Below are positions 17,927-27,381 of a stretch of 43,954 bases of DNA, in pieces (within the stretch, counting starts at the first letter, position 1; each line of letters begins with the position of its first letter). The DNA is from an uncultured Mailhella sp. (GTDB lineage Bacteria; Desulfobacterota; Desulfovibrionia; Desulfovibrionales; Desulfovibrionaceae): contig CAJJMX010000002.1 in assembly GCA_905192935.1 (NCBI GenBank), forward strand, positions 1 through 43,954, in the 5' to 3' direction. Under the pieces are notes generated by a model. The model saw only the letters and a program-made list of their open reading frames with translations. It ran no database searches and was not told the origin of the DNA. A program made the position numbers and the translations under genes.

Positions 17927-18613
17927 ATGTCCGTCATCAACGCGCCCTCAGCATCACGCCCTCAGCAGCGACAGGCTCATCCGCCCGTCGTTCTTCAGCC
18001 GTCCCTGAGCAAGGAGGAGATCAATCTGCTTCCCCTGCGCGCGTGGGAAGGCCCCGTCGTGCTCGTGCAGACGGAAGAGGCCCTGGCCTCGGCGCTGGAA
18101 GACATGTGGAAGGAGCATGTGCTCGGCTTCGATACCGAAACGCGTCCCACCTTCACCAAGGGCAAGACGTGCAGCCCGGCCCTCATCCAGCTGGCCACGG
18201 CGGACACGGCCTACCTCATCCAGCTTACCCGCCTTGCCTTCTGCGACGAGATCGCCGAGATCCTCGCCTCGCCCCGCGTGCTGAAGGTGGGCGTGGCCAT
18301 CCACGACGACATGAAAGCCCTTGCCCGCATCCATCCCTTTCAGGCCGACGGCGTGGTGGACCTTGCCGCCATGGCCAGAGCCCGCGGCATACAGGCCCAG
18401 GGCCTGCGCACCCTTTCCGCCAATCTTCTGGGCTTCCGCATCAGCAAGAGCGCCCAGTGCTCCAACTGGGAAAACCACGAGCTTACGCCGCAGCAGATAA
18501 AATACGCCGCCACCGACGCCTGGGTGGGGCGCGAGCTCTATTTCCACATGCTGCGTCAGTGCGCCGTCGCTCCGCGTCCCACGCGCAGGCGGAGCGAAAA
18601 AAGCGCGTCCTGA
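17927..18613 (+). CDS. 3'-5' exonuclease, DEDDy family (RNase D-like domain)
   Basis: The 228-residue protein consists mainly of a DnaQ/RNase D-like exonuclease fold. Exo I is FDTETRP (Asp69, Glu71), Exo II includes VAIHDDMKAL, and Exo III is QIKYAATDAWVGRELY with the DEDDy Tyr and Asp. It lacks the HRDC domains of full-length RNase D, so it resembles the short stand-alone exonucleases. I start at the ATG eight bases after GGGAAGG; an in-frame ATG ten codons earlier has no ribosome site. Whether it acts on RNA or DNA cannot be read here. Confidence 0.88.
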   Translation: MSVINAPSASRPQQRQAHPPVVLQPSLSKEEINLLPLRAWEGPVVLVQTEEALASALEDMWKEHVLGFDTETRPTFTKGKTCSPALIQLATADTAYLIQLTRLAFCDEIAEILASPRVLKVGVAIHDDMKALARIHPFQADGVVDLAAMARARGIQAQGLRTLSANLLGFRISKSAQCSNWENHELTPQQIKYAATDAWVGRELYFHMLRQCAVAPRPTRRRSEKSAS

Positions 18614-18799
18614 CGAACCTCTTCTTTCTACGTCGAGCTTTTCAGAAGTCTCCGGCCCCGGACCGGCGCTGCTTTCGCCCCGAAAGTCCCGGAGAGCGCC
18701 TTTTCCCCTCCTTTCCGGAACACCGTCGAAAACGCCGTCCATCCTGCGAACAGGCAGACCGCCCCTGCCGTCAGCGCAGTTTTCCCCGCGCCCCGCTTC

Positions 18800-18829
18800 T
18801 TGACTTCCTGAATTTTCGCCCGAAAATAT
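18800..18829 (+). promoter_or_regulatory. Candidate mutL promoter with internal palindrome
   Basis: TTGACT (18800-18805) is followed 18 bases later by AAATAT. Between and over the -10 lies the perfect palindrome ATTTTCG-CC-CGAAAAT (18812-18827). This arrangement fits a repressor operator over a promoter. The rest of the 260-base gap before mutL shows no gene. Confidence 0.45.
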
Positions 18830-18873
18830 CTCCCTGACATATTGCCGCACCGTCACATCAGCCGGGGAATCCC

Positions 18874-21015
18874 ATGAACGCTTCAGAACGAAAAACCATA
18901 CGTCTTCTTCCTCCCGAACTTTCCAACCAGATCGCCGCGGGCGAGGTGGTGGAGCGCCCGGCCAGCGTCGTCAAGGAACTTGTGGAAAACAGTCTCGATG
19001 CCGGTGCGACCAGCGTTCTCGTGGAGCTCGAAAACGGCGGGCAGACGCTCATCCGCGTGACCGACGACGGCCGGGGCATGCCCGGCGACCAGCTGGAGCT
19101 GGCCGTCACCCGTCATGCCACCAGCAAGATCGCCGACATAGGCGATCTCATGAACATACGCTCCTACGGCTTCCGCGGCGAAGCTCTGCCCAGCATCGCG
19201 TCCGTATCCCGCTTCCGCATGACCTCGGCTCCGCTCGAGGACGACGGCTCCACAGGCGATGCGCACTGCATAGAAGTGCTCTACGGCACCATAAAAGGCG
19301 TCTCGCCCTCCGCCCTCAATCACGGTACCGTGGTCGAGGTCTCCGAACTTTTCTCCAATGTTCCCGCTCGGCTGAAATTCCTAAAAAGTCCGGCCACGGA
19401 ACAGAAGAAGACCCAGGAACTTTTTACGAGGATCGCTCTGGCAAGAACGGACGTGGCCTTCACGCTCAAGGCCGGGACCAGAGAAGTGCTGCGCTTCGAC
19501 GCGGGACAGACGCTTGCACGCCGCATGGCCATGCTCTGGCCGCCCGCCATCGTGGACGCTCTGCGCCCCTTCGACATCACCACGGCCGGCATGCGCCTCC
19601 ACGGCCTCACTTCCGATCCGCGTTCCTCTCAGCCGCGTGCCGACAGGATGCTCTTCTTCGTCAACGGCCGCGCCGTGAACGACCGCCTGCTCATGCGGGC
19701 CGTGCGTCAGGTCTATCAGGGAAGACTCACCAGCCGGGACTATCCGCAGACCGTGCTTTTTCTCGACATGCCGCCCGAGGAAGTGGACGTGAACGTCCAT
19801 CCCGCCAAGAACGAAGTGCGCTTCCGCGACGAGCAGGCCGTTTTCTCCGCCGTGCTGCGCGCCGCAGGCAGCGCGCTTGCCGGAGTGCCTCTGGCCTCGG
19901 AACGCTTTAAAGAACACGCGGAACTAACGACGGAACAGGCTCCGCAGAAAGGCATGGAGCGTCCCGTCCGTCCCCTGGGATTCTGGGGCGAAGCCGATGC
20001 CGTGCGCGTCATGCCGAAGCCGCAAAAGAAGCCGAGCCCGCTGTCCTTCGAAAAGGATGACGACTTTTCTCCGGGAAGCCTTCGCGAAAACAGCGTTCCC
20101 GAGAGGGATTTCTTCACCGGAAGGCCCAATCCTGAGTATTCGCGCGAAAGGACCGGCCTTGCCATGCCTTCCCCGCGCCCCTCGGACATTCCTCCTCTGC
20201 CGGAAGAACGCACGGTCGAAGAAAAAGAAGACGGCAGAAAAAAAGAGCGCTCCCTCTTCGACATGCCGGAAGAAACTCTCCGGGCAAAAGAGGTCCGCAT
20301 GCCCTCCCCGGTCGACGACTCTTCCGCCGACGAAGATCCCGGCGAAACAGGTGCGCACGCGCTCTCAGTGACCGCCCCTGCGCATGACCGGTCCGAAGTC
20401 TCAGAGGACCTCAATCTTCCCCGGGCAGAAGACAAAGAAGAAGCGCCCGTCGCCGTATCTCCCCTGCGCGGCTTCCGCTACCTCGGACAGGTGGCCCGCA
20501 CCTATCTCGTGCTCACGCAGAACGACGACACCCTGCTTCTGCTCGACCAGCACGCCATGCACGAGCGCATATTCTACGAAAAATTCCGCGCAGGCGGTTC
20601 GCGCGGCATGGCCCAGCCTCTGCTCGTCCCCCTGGATATGGATCTGCATCCCTCGGAAGTGGAACGGCTGCTGGAGCTTAAAAACACCCTCCTGCGGCTC
20701 GGCTTTGAAACTTCCTGCCGTGGGCGGCACTGCCTCGTGCAGAGCCTTCCTCCGGAAATGGATCGTGCCGAAGCCGCAGCGTTCCTGCGAGAGGCGCTTT
20801 CCGGCCGCGTGGACGATCTCGAGGCACGATGGATTCATCACGCCTGCGCCACGGCCATACGGGCGGGACAGCACCTGACGCCCGACGACGCCATGACTCT
20901 CGTGCGTCAGTGGCTGCGCACCGAATCGCCCGACTTCTGCCCGCACGGCCGCCCCTGCGCCGTCACGCTGGAAAAGGCCGATCTTGAAAAGCTCTTCAAG
21001 CGCAGACAGTCCTGA
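18874..21015 (+). CDS. mutL: DNA mismatch repair protein MutL with endonuclease motif
   Basis: The 713-residue protein has the GHKL ATPase N-terminus: IAAGEVVERPASVVKELVENSLDAG (read in two halves), DDGRGM, RHATSKI and GFRGEALPSIASV. A long charged linker (about 340-530) joins the C-terminal dimerisation domain. That domain holds DQHAMHERIFYE, matching the DQHA(x)2E(x)4E nickase motif, and CPHGRPC, the zinc-site motif. So this MutL should nick DNA itself, as in bacteria without MutH, unlike E. coli MutL. It stands alone after a candidate promoter. Confidence 0.96.
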   Translation: MNASERKTIRLLPPELSNQIAAGEVVERPASVVKELVENSLDAGATSVLVELENGGQTLIRVTDDGRGMPGDQLELAVTRHATSKIADIGDLMNIRSYGFRGEALPSIASVSRFRMTSAPLEDDGSTGDAHCIEVLYGTIKGVSPSALNHGTVVEVSELFSNVPARLKFLKSPATEQKKTQELFTRIALARTDVAFTLKAGTREVLRFDAGQTLARRMAMLWPPAIVDALRPFDITTAGMRLHGLTSDPRSSQPRADRMLFFVNGRAVNDRLLMRAVRQVYQGRLTSRDYPQTVLFLDMPPEEVDVNVHPAKNEVRFRDEQAVFSAVLRAAGSALAGVPLASERFKEHAELTTEQAPQKGMERPVRPLGFWGEADAVRVMPKPQKKPSPLSFEKDDDFSPGSLRENSVPERDFFTGRPNPEYSRERTGLAMPSPRPSDIPPLPEERTVEEKEDGRKKERSLFDMPEETLRAKEVRMPSPVDDSSADEDPGETGAHALSVTAPAHDRSEVSEDLNLPRAEDKEEAPVAVSPLRGFRYLGQVARTYLVLTQNDDTLLLLDQHAMHERIFYEKFRAGGSRGMAQPLLVPLDMDLHPSEVERLLELKNTLLRLGFETSCRGRHCLVQSLPPEMDRAEAAAFLREALSGRVDDLEARWIHHACATAIRAGQHLTPDDAMTLVRQWLRTESPDFCPHGRPCAVTLEKADLEKLFKRRQS

Positions 21016-21572
21016 CATTCCCCCAAGCGTCCCGGCTCCGCGCGGACGCGGGAGTCTGAAACCGGATTTTCCCCTCGGCCTCGCGTCCGGCAGCGTGCCG
21101 GATACTCCTTCCGTGCCTGAAAACGCCTCTTTTTTCCGAGGCTCTCCCGTCATATCCTCCGGCCGCGCATAAAAAGCGCCGCATTATTCCCCTCTTCACA
21201 AGCCTGTCCCAAAGTCTGCATAATTATCCTTTATTTATTGAAATTTTTTAATTTATCCGCTCTGAAAGGCAACGTTTCCGGATCGCTTCCGGCCAAAGTC
21301 CCGCCTTTGACGCGCACAGGAAAAAAACAGGGCCATGAAAGGAAAAAAAGACCGGAAAAGCTGGCGCCGCAATGTGGATTTTCCTGCATTTAACGGCTAT
21401 TATGCAGAAAACAATGAAGGTTTGCGCTGATAAAATGAGAAAAAAATACCAAATATACATTGACTTGCTTTTCTTGTTGGTGCATAGCTGATAGACAGGA
21501 GAGACACTCTGGGCAATCGGTTTGCCGGAGCAGGGTGTGGGTTTTAGATTTCTTTTGTGTGAGGTTTTTCTC
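21016..21572 (+). other. Long gap between mutL and the RRM gene
   Basis: These 557 bases contain no gene I can support. Near mutL a perfect TCCGGCA-GCG-TGCCGGA hairpin (21086-21102) could end its mRNA. From about 21200 the composition turns AT-rich, unlike the flanks. One 31-codon frame (ATG at 21335, stop ending at 21430, preceded by AGGG) is possible but unproven. Confidence 0.5.
21460..21488 (+). promoter_or_regulatory. Candidate promoter of the RRM gene
   Basis: TTGACT is followed 17 bases later by CATAGC, a modest -10. It would give a leader of about 80 bases before the start codon, in a GT-rich stretch. The strong -35 and AT-rich upstream sequence favour high expression. Confidence 0.45.
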
Positions 21573-21836
21573 ATGGCCAAGTCTATTTATGTCGGGAATC
21601 TTCCCTGGTCCGCCACCGAAGAGCAGGTTCAGAATCTTTTTGCCCCTTACGGCAACGTGCTCTCCGTAAAGCTGGTGAGCGACCGCGAAACGGGGCGTGC
21701 CCGTGGTTTTGGTTTTGTCGAGATGGAAGATCCCGCCGCTGCCGCTGCCATTGAAGCTCTGGACAACACCAGCTTCGGCGGCCGCACCCTGCGCGTAAAC
21801 GAAGCGAAGCCCCGTGCTCCCCGTCCCCGCTATTAG
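21573..21836 (+). CDS. Small RRM RNA-binding protein
   Basis: The 87-residue protein is a single RNA-recognition motif: RNP2 is IYVGNL at the N-terminus and RNP1 is RGFGFVEM near residue 50, with the aromatic residues that stack on RNA. A short basic tail rich in Pro and Arg follows. Such stand-alone RRM proteins occur in cyanobacteria and in Deltaproteobacteria and are often cold-induced. The start follows GAGG. The gene is monocistronic with its own terminator. Its RNA targets are unknown. Confidence 0.93.
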   Translation: MAKSIYVGNLPWSATEEQVQNLFAPYGNVLSVKLVSDRETGRARGFGFVEMEDPAAAAAIEALDNTSFGGRTLRVNEAKPRAPRPRY

Positions 21837-21865
21837 TCACTGAGGCTGCACGGTCAGCCTTTTCC

Positions 21866-21892
21866 ACCCCGGCTTGCCGGGGTCTTTTATTT
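21866..21892 (+). terminator. Rho-independent terminator of the RRM gene
   Basis: ACCCCGG and CCGGGGT form a perfect 7-bp stem closed by CTTG, followed by CTTTTATTT, about 30 bases after the stop. Confidence 0.93.
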
Positions 21893-21957
21893 AAAAGCCC
21901 CCGGCCCGAATACCCTGTCCGCAGCAGTTTTCCGGCAAAGGCGCGTCGTGTTCTTAA

Positions 21958-21986
21958 CTGGACATTCCCCGCAAGCTGGTTATGAT
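21958..21986 (+). promoter_or_regulatory. Candidate promoter of the lipoprotein gene
   Basis: CTGGAC and TATGAT are separated by exactly 17 bases, ending 42 bases before the lipoprotein ATG. The -10 matches the consensus at five of six positions and the -35 is moderate. Confidence 0.5.
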
Positions 21987-22028
21987 GGAAGCACTCTTGT
22001 TTCCACTTTGTTCCTACAGGAGACTCTT

Positions 22029-22517
22029 ATGCCTTTTCGTAAGTCGTCGGCCCTTGTTCTGGCCGCAGTCATGGCCATAGGCCTGCCCGTTCTTCCGGGT
22101 TGCGGGCCGCAGCTCGGCGGTTACGACTACAATGCCGGAGAAGCGCGTCAGTCCTTCACCGTCTACCGGGCCACGGCCACGGAAGTACGTGAAGTGAACA
22201 TCAACAGCAATTCCAGCTCACGGCAGACCGCCGGCGCTCTTGTGGGCGCCATTGCAGGCGGCGTCATCGGCAGCACCATAGGCAGCGGCTCGGGCCGCAC
22301 GCTGGCCACCGTGGGCGGCGCGCTCCTGGGCGGCGCGGCCGGCGCCGGTGCGGGAAATCTCACGGCTCAGCAGACCGGTCTTCAGATCACCGTGCGCTAC
22401 GACAACGGCAGCGAAGAAGTCATCGTTCAGGGCAAGGATCCCTACATCACTCCCGGACAGCGCGTGCGCATCGTCGTGGGAGCCAACGGAACCCGTCGCG
22501 TCGAGCCTGAATACTGA
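22029..22517 (+). CDS. Glycine-zipper outer-membrane lipoprotein (SlyB/Pcp-like)
   Basis: The 162-residue protein begins with a lipoprotein signal peptide ending VLPGC, so Cys25 should be lipidated. The middle (about 65-115) is a glycine-zipper hairpin: GALVGAIAGGVIGSTIGSG and GGALLGGAAGAGAGN. A small beta-rich end (ITVRYDNGSEEVIVQG, PGQRVRIVVG) matches SlyB/Pcp-type lipoproteins, which stabilise the outer membrane. I chose the ATG following CAGGAGA; the frame is open upstream but the signal peptide fixes this start. Confidence 0.88.
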   Translation: MPFRKSSALVLAAVMAIGLPVLPGCGPQLGGYDYNAGEARQSFTVYRATATEVREVNINSNSSSRQTAGALVGAIAGGVIGSTIGSGSGRTLATVGGALLGGAAGAGAGNLTAQQTGLQITVRYDNGSEEVIVQGKDPYITPGQRVRIVVGANGTRRVEPEY

Positions 22518-22576
22518 TCCTCCGCAGGATCCATGTTTACCCTTTTCAGCAACACTATCTACTCTGGGAGGACCAG

Positions 22577-23131
22577 ATGCTTGATCCGAAACAGTGCGTT
22601 CTTTTCAGCGGCGGCGCGGCCGGCGCGGAACAGTTCTTTGGCGCTCAGGCCGAAGCCTGGGGCATCGAAGAGGTCAACTACAGCTTTGAAGGCCATCAGA
22701 TAGAGCGCACGCGCGGTGTCCGCGTGCTCACTCAGGACGAACTGGCGCTCAAGGACGTCAGCATGACCTATGTTTCCCGCCTCATGGGCCGCGAATATAC
22801 CCGCGCGCCCCTGTTCCGCAAGGTCCTCCAGTCCATCTGCTGGCAGGTGAGCAGCGGCAGCGAAGTCCTGGTCGTCGGTGAGATTCAGGACGACAAGACC
22901 GTCAAGGGCGGCACCGGCTGGGGCGCCGAGTTCGCCAAGCTGTGCAACAAGCCTCTGCTGGTCTTCGATCAGAAGCGCGACGCCTGGTTCCGCTGGATCA
23001 ACGACGACTGGGTGAAGAAGGAAGATCCCATCATCAAGCATTCCCGCTTCACCGCCACCGGCACCCGCTTCCTTGAAGCCAACGGCCGCCGCGCCATCGT
23101 GGAGCTTTACGCCCGCTCCTTCAACCGCTGA
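22577..23131 (+). CDS. Conserved-looking protein of unknown function (possible nucleotide-binding fold)
   Basis: I do not recognise this 184-residue soluble protein. The N-terminus FSGGAAGAEQFFGAQAEAWG resembles the glycine-rich loop plus helix of Rossmann-like SLOG/DprA-type nucleotide-binding folds. A second strand-loop stretch, VLVVGEIQDDKTVKGGTGWG, is followed by KPLLVFDQKRDAWFRW, again like that fold. There is no signal peptide or membrane segment. It has a strong ribosome site (GGGAGG) and codon use like the core genes. A link to the lipoprotein gene 59 bases upstream is uncertain. Confidence 0.7.
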   Translation: MLDPKQCVLFSGGAAGAEQFFGAQAEAWGIEEVNYSFEGHQIERTRGVRVLTQDELALKDVSMTYVSRLMGREYTRAPLFRKVLQSICWQVSSGSEVLVVGEIQDDKTVKGGTGWGAEFAKLCNKPLLVFDQKRDAWFRWINDDWVKKEDPIIKHSRFTATGTRFLEANGRRAIVELYARSFNR

Positions 23132-23247
23132 TTCCCGGCGCGCAGGCGCGCGGACACGCTGCCGGTCCCGAGTCCTTTTCCCGGGCCTCGGCAGCCGAAA
23201 ACCTCGACGTTCCGCGCGTCCCTGAGGGCCAAAGCCTCTGTCTTTTA

Positions 23248-23285
23248 AAGTCCGCTCTTCCGCCGTCAGACGGGAGAGCGGACTT
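23248..23285 (+). terminator. Strong hairpin after the 184-residue protein gene
   Basis: AAGTCCGCTCTTCCG and CGGGAGAGCGGACTT form a 15-bp stem (one G-T wobble) with an 8-base loop. There is no T-run on the plus strand, but T-rich bases flank it on the minus strand. It lies about 120 bases after the stop, in a 240-base gap with no gene. It may be a terminator or an mRNA-stabilising end. Confidence 0.6.
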
Positions 23286-23371
23286 GCTGATTACAGGCAC
23301 GGCTCTCGTCCTCCCGGCCATGCCCGGGCGCCCGACCGCGCATCCCTGACACTCTCCGACAGGCCTCCTTC

Positions 23372-24292
23372 ATGATGCTTTCTCACCTGCCCTTTCTTGC
23401 CAAGGAATGTTCCGGCTCCTGTGCGGGCACCGGCGCGGGACTCTTCGCCCATCTTCTGTGGGGCGTCGCCGTTCTCTTCTGGCCGCTGCTCGACGGCCTG
23501 AATCCCGTCTCCATCATGGCGCACCGCATGATATGGACCGTGTGCTTTCTCGGCCTCGTGCTCCTTGCGACCCGCCAGCTCCATGCGGTCAGGACGGCTT
23601 TCGAAAACAAAAGGCTTCTGCTGCCGCTTCTTGTTGCCGCCCTTCTGCTCGGCCTCAACTGGAGCGTCTATCTTTTTGCCGTCACGAGCGGCCACATCGT
23701 GGAATCCTCTCTCGGCTACTTCATCACGCCTCTTCTCAACGTCCTCATGGGACGGCTCTTTCTCGGAGAGACGCTCTCGCGTCCGCAGGGAGCGGCCATC
23801 GCCCTGGCCTTCGCGGGCGTGACGGCAAGCATCCTTGCCTACGGACACATTCCCTGGATAGGATTCATCCTTGCGCTTTCCTTCGCCCTGTACGGCTACG
23901 TGCAGAAGACCCTGCGCATGGCTTCGGCTCCCAGTCTCTTTCTGCAGGCGCTCATGCTCATGCCCGCCGCGCTTCTCTGGCTCGGCTTCACGGAACCGGG
24001 ATTCGGCATCATGGGCTACGGCCCGCTCCGTCCGGTGCTGCTCATCAGCACCATAGCCTTCACGGGACTTCCGCTTCTCATGTTCGGCTATGCCGCCCGC
24101 CACGTCACTCTGGCCACCATCGGCATACTCCAGTACGTCAGCCCCTCCATATCGTTCCTTCTGGCCATCACCGTGCTCGGAGAAAGCATGAAGCCTTCCG
24201 ACATGATATCCTTCCCCGTCATCTGGCTGGCTCTTGTCATCTATACCTGGGACGCGCTACACCATCTGCGCGCCTTCAAGGAGAAATCATGA
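23372..24292 (+). CDS. EamA-family permease, RarD-like
   Basis: The 306-residue protein has about ten hydrophobic helices in two EamA halves. Motifs match the RarD subgroup: LLWGVAVLFWPLL, AHRMIWTVCFL, LNWSVYLFAVTSGHIVESSL and GILQYVSPSISFLLA. RarD proteins are drug/metabolite transporter superfamily members with poorly known substrates. The N-terminus is slightly longer than usual (a Cys-containing leader before helix 1), and Met2 would serve equally as start. Its stop overlaps the ispG ATG by four bases. Confidence 0.9.
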   Translation: MMLSHLPFLAKECSGSCAGTGAGLFAHLLWGVAVLFWPLLDGLNPVSIMAHRMIWTVCFLGLVLLATRQLHAVRTAFENKRLLLPLLVAALLLGLNWSVYLFAVTSGHIVESSLGYFITPLLNVLMGRLFLGETLSRPQGAAIALAFAGVTASILAYGHIPWIGFILALSFALYGYVQKTLRMASAPSLFLQALMLMPAALLWLGFTEPGFGIMGYGPLRPVLLISTIAFTGLPLLMFGYAARHVTLATIGILQYVSPSISFLLAITVLGESMKPSDMISFPVIWLALVIYTWDALHHLRAFKEKS

Positions 24293-25377
24293 ACGCCCCC
24301 CACAGAAATCATACCCGGCAGCTTCGTCTCGGCAACGTGCTCATAGGCGGCGGCGCGCCCGTCGCCGTGCAGAGCATGACCAACACCGACACGCGCGACG
24401 CCTCCGCCACACTGGAACAGATACGGAGACTCTGCGATGCAGGCTGCGAAATCGTGCGCCTTGCCGTGCCCGACGAAAAGGCCGCCTCCGCGCTCAAAAC
24501 CATCGCCGCGCACTCTCCCGTGCCTCTCGTGGCCGACATCCACTTCGACTACCGTCTCGCTCTCGCCGCCCTCGACGCGGGTCTCAGAGGACTTCGCATC
24601 AACCCCGGAAACATCGGCGGCGAAGGCCCCGTGGACAGCCTGGCCGCGGCGGCAAAGGCCAACGGTGCCGTCATCCGCGTGGGCGTGAACAGCGGTTCCG
24701 TGGAAAAGGACCTTCTTGCGCGCTACGGCGGCCCCACGCCCGAAGCCCTGGTGGAAAGCGCGCTCTCCCATGTGCGCATGCTGGAGAAGCGCGGCTTCTA
24801 CGACATCAAGGTATCTCTCAAGTCCTCCTCCGTGCCCGACACCATAGCCGCCTACCGGCTCATGGCCGAGCGGACCGACTATCCTCTTCATCTCGGCGTC
24901 ACCGAAGCGGGCACGCCCATGCGCGGCACGGTAAAATCCGCGGTGGGACTCGGCCTTTTGCTTTTTGAGGGCATAGGCGATACCATACGCGTCTCCCTGA
25001 CCGCCGACCCCGTGCGGGAAGTGGCCGTGGCCTGGGAAATACTGCGCGCCGTGGGCCTTCGCAGCCGCGGCCCGGAAATCGTTTCCTGCCCCACCTGCGG
25101 CCGTACGGAAATAGATCTCATAGGCATGGCCGAAAAGGTGGAGGAATACGTGCAGTCCCACCCCGCGGCCGCAAGGAGCCATCTCAAGATCGCCGTCATG
25201 GGCTGCGTGGTCAACGGCCCGGGAGAAGCCCGCGAAGCCGACATCGGTCTGGCGGGCGGACGCGACAAGGGCGTCATATTCCGCAAGGGCAGGGTTCTGC
25301 GTTCCGTGAACGGACAGGAAGAACTGCTTGCGGCCTTTCTTGAAGAACTCGACAAACTTCTTACCCCTAACGACTGA
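24289..25377 (+). CDS. ispG: 4-hydroxy-3-methylbut-2-enyl diphosphate synthase (flavodoxin)
   Basis: The 362-residue iron-sulfur enzyme converts MEcPP to HMBPP, the next-to-last step of the MEP isoprenoid pathway. The TIM-barrel N-terminus shows [11 protein letters not shown] and RINPGNIG. The C-terminal cluster domain carries Cys267 and Cys270 (SCPTCGR) and Cys306 ([10 protein letters not shown]), with Glu313 after it as the usual fourth ligand. The length is typical of the short bacterial form. It begins inside the rarD stop and runs into proS after ten bases. dxs and ispA of the same pathway lie 5-8 kb downstream. Confidence 0.97.
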   Translation: MNAPHRNHTRQLRLGNVLIGGGAPVAVQSMTNTDTRDASATLEQIRRLCDAGCEIVRLAVPDEKAASALKTIAAHSPVPLVADIHFDYRLALAALDAGLRGLRINPGNIGGEGPVDSLAAAAKANGAVIRVGVNSGSVEKDLLARYGGPTPEALVESALSHVRMLEKRGFYDIKVSLKSSSVPDTIAAYRLMAERTDYPLHLGVTEAGTPMRGTVKSAVGLGLLLFEGIGDTIRVSLTADPVREVAVAWEILRAVGLRSRGPEIVSCPTCGRTEIDLIGMAEKVEEYVQSHPAAARSHLKIAVMGCVVNGPGEAREADIGLAGGRDKGVIFRKGRVLRSVNGQEELLAAFLEELDKLLTPND

Positions 25378-25387
25378 AGGATCCTCT

Positions 25388-27127
25388 ATGCGCTGGAGCC
25401 GTTACTACATCCCCACCCTGAAGGAAGCCCCCGCCGACGCCGAAGTCATCAGCCACAAGCTGCTGGTGCGCGCGGGCATGATTCGCAAGCTCACGAGCGG
25501 CATCTACACCTGGCTGCCTCTCGGCCTCCGCACCCTGGAAAAGGCCAAGGACATCGTCCGCCGCGAAATGAACGCCGCCGGAGCCATCGAAGTGCTGCTT
25601 CCCATGGTGCAGCCCGCCGAACTGTGGCAGGAATCCGGCCGCTGGAAGAAATACGGCAAGGAACTTCTGCGCTTTCAGGACCGGCACGACCGCGACTACT
25701 GCCTCGGCCCCACCCATGAAGAAGTCATGACCGATCTTCTGCGCGGCGAAGTGAAGTCCTATCGCCAGCTTCCTCTGAACCTGTATCAGATCCAGACCAA
25801 GTTCCGCGACGAGGTGCGTCCCCGCTTCGGTCTCATGCGCGGCCGCGAATTTCTCATGAAGGACGGCTACTCCTTCGATGTGGACGACGAAGGCGCGAAC
25901 AGAAGCTACGCGTCCATGAAGGACGCCTATCACAAGATATTCAGCAGCATGGGTCTCGACTTCCGTCCCGTGGAAGCCGACTCCGGCGCCATCGGCGGCA
26001 ACTTCTCCCATGAATTCATGGTGCTTGCCGAAACCGGCGAAGACGCCATCGCCGCCTGCACCAACTGGCCCGACTGCACCTGGGCCGCCAACGTGGAGCG
26101 CGCGCCCATAAGCACGACCTTCACTCAGGATGAAACGCCCTGCCCCGCCATGGAGGAAGTGGCCACGCCCGGTCAGCACACCATCGAAGAAGTGTGCGCC
26201 TTCCTCGGCGTATCCGCGGACAAGCTCATCAAGACCCTGCTCTTCATGGCCGACGGCAAGCCCGTGGCCGTTCTTCTGCGCGGCGACCGCGAACTCAACG
26301 AGATCAAGCTCGCCCACCTCATCGACGCCGACGACATCCAGTTCGCCACGCCCGAACAGGTGCAGGCCATGACCGGCGCTCCCGTGGGCTTTGCCGGTCC
26401 CGTCGGACTTTCCGGAGTGGACAGGATCTACGCCGACAAGGAACTCATGGCCGCCAACGACTGGATCGCCGGGGCCAACAAGGCCGACGCCCATGTGCGT
26501 CATGTGAGCCTTGTGCGCGACGTCACCCTTCCCATCGAATGGGCGGACCTGCGCAATGCTGTGGCCGGCGATCCCTGCCCCTGCTGCGGCCGTCCGCTGG
26601 AGATCAAGCGCGGCATCGAAGTCGGTCACATCTTTAAGCTCGGCACCAAGTACAGCGAAGCGCTGCATGCCGTGTTCCTCGACGAGAACGGCAAGGAAAA
26701 GCTCATGATCATGGGCTGCTACGGCATCGGCGTGTCCCGCGTGGTGGCCGCCTGCATCGAACAGAACTTCGATGAGCACGGCATCATGTTCCCGCCGCAG
26801 CTTGCGCCCTTCGACGCGCACATCGTGTGCCTCGATCCGAAGAACGCCGACGTGGCCGCCAAATGCGACGCCATCGACGCCTTCCTCACCGCGCGCGGCA
26901 TGGAAACACTGTACGACGACCGCGAGGAACGCCCGGGCGTGAAGTTCAAGGACGCCGACCTCATCGGCCTGCCCATACAGATCACCGTGGGCGGCAAGGG
27001 CCTTGCCCAGGGCGTGGTGGAAGTGAAGAACCGCCGCACAGGCGAAAAGTCCACCATCCCCGCCGACAGCTTCGAGCAGGACTTCCCCGCCTGGTATCAG
27101 TCCGTGCTGGACTGCTGGAAGCGCTAG
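25388..27127 (+). CDS. proS: Prolyl-tRNA synthetase
   Basis: The 579-residue class II synthetase is of the long bacterial type, with an editing domain inserted between motifs 2 and 3 (about 230-385) that clears Ala-tRNA(Pro). Landmarks are [54 protein letters not shown] and the C-terminal anticodon domain ending in [10 protein letters not shown]. Before the GIEVGHIF motif there is CPCCG, a local Cys-rich loop. The start ATG follows AAGGA; an in-frame ATG inside ispG is unlikely. Confidence 0.97.
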   Translation: MRWSRYYIPTLKEAPADAEVISHKLLVRAGMIRKLTSGIYTWLPLGLRTLEKAKDIVRREMNAAGAIEVLLPMVQPAELWQESGRWKKYGKELLRFQDRHDRDYCLGPTHEEVMTDLLRGEVKSYRQLPLNLYQIQTKFRDEVRPRFGLMRGREFLMKDGYSFDVDDEGANRSYASMKDAYHKIFSSMGLDFRPVEADSGAIGGNFSHEFMVLAETGEDAIAACTNWPDCTWAANVERAPISTTFTQDETPCPAMEEVATPGQHTIEEVCAFLGVSADKLIKTLLFMADGKPVAVLLRGDRELNEIKLAHLIDADDIQFATPEQVQAMTGAPVGFAGPVGLSGVDRIYADKELMAANDWIAGANKADAHVRHVSLVRDVTLPIEWADLRNAVAGDPCPCCGRPLEIKRGIEVGHIFKLGTKYSEALHAVFLDENGKEKLMIMGCYGIGVSRVVAACIEQNFDEHGIMFPPQLAPFDAHIVCLDPKNADVAAKCDAIDAFLTARGMETLYDDREERPGVKFKDADLIGLPIQITVGGKGLAQGVVEVKNRRTGEKSTIPADSFEQDFPAWYQSVLDCWKR

Positions 27128-27134
27128 AAGAATA

Positions 27135-27158
27135 CCGTCCGGTCTCAGGGCCGGACGG
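27135..27158 (+). terminator. Hairpin after proS
   Basis: CCGTCCGG and CCGGACGG form a perfect 8-bp stem with an 8-base loop, seven bases after the proS stop. No T-run follows. The 254-base gap up to xseA otherwise shows no gene; a GCATC/GATGC loop followed by a T-run lies just before xseA (about 27340-27370). Confidence 0.55.
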
Positions 27159-27381
27159 ACTCTCCGCCCGGCGCTTCCGCATCTTGAGAAAGCGTCCCGG
27201 GCGGACAAATTTTTTCGTACCGTGCATGCACGGCACGGCATCGGGCGAAGGAGCCCCGTCGAGGTCCGGAAGCTCCCCCGGCTCCCGGCAGGTCAAAACG
27301 CGTCTTTTTGCGCCGTCCGGCATATGCCGCTCTCTTCAGGCGCATCGTCCTTTTGATGCGGGATTTTTTCGGAGGCGAGAC

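Noticed and set aside
21335..21430. 31-codon frame upstream of the RRM gene, very basic at its start
   Set aside because: Ribosome site is weak (AGGG) and length is within chance for this AT-rich stretch; no recognisable pattern.
21248..21580. Minus-strand 110-codon frame with hydrophobic stretch in the mutL-RRM gap
   Set aside because: It overlaps the RRM promoter and start, has no family resemblance and lacks a convincing ribosome site.
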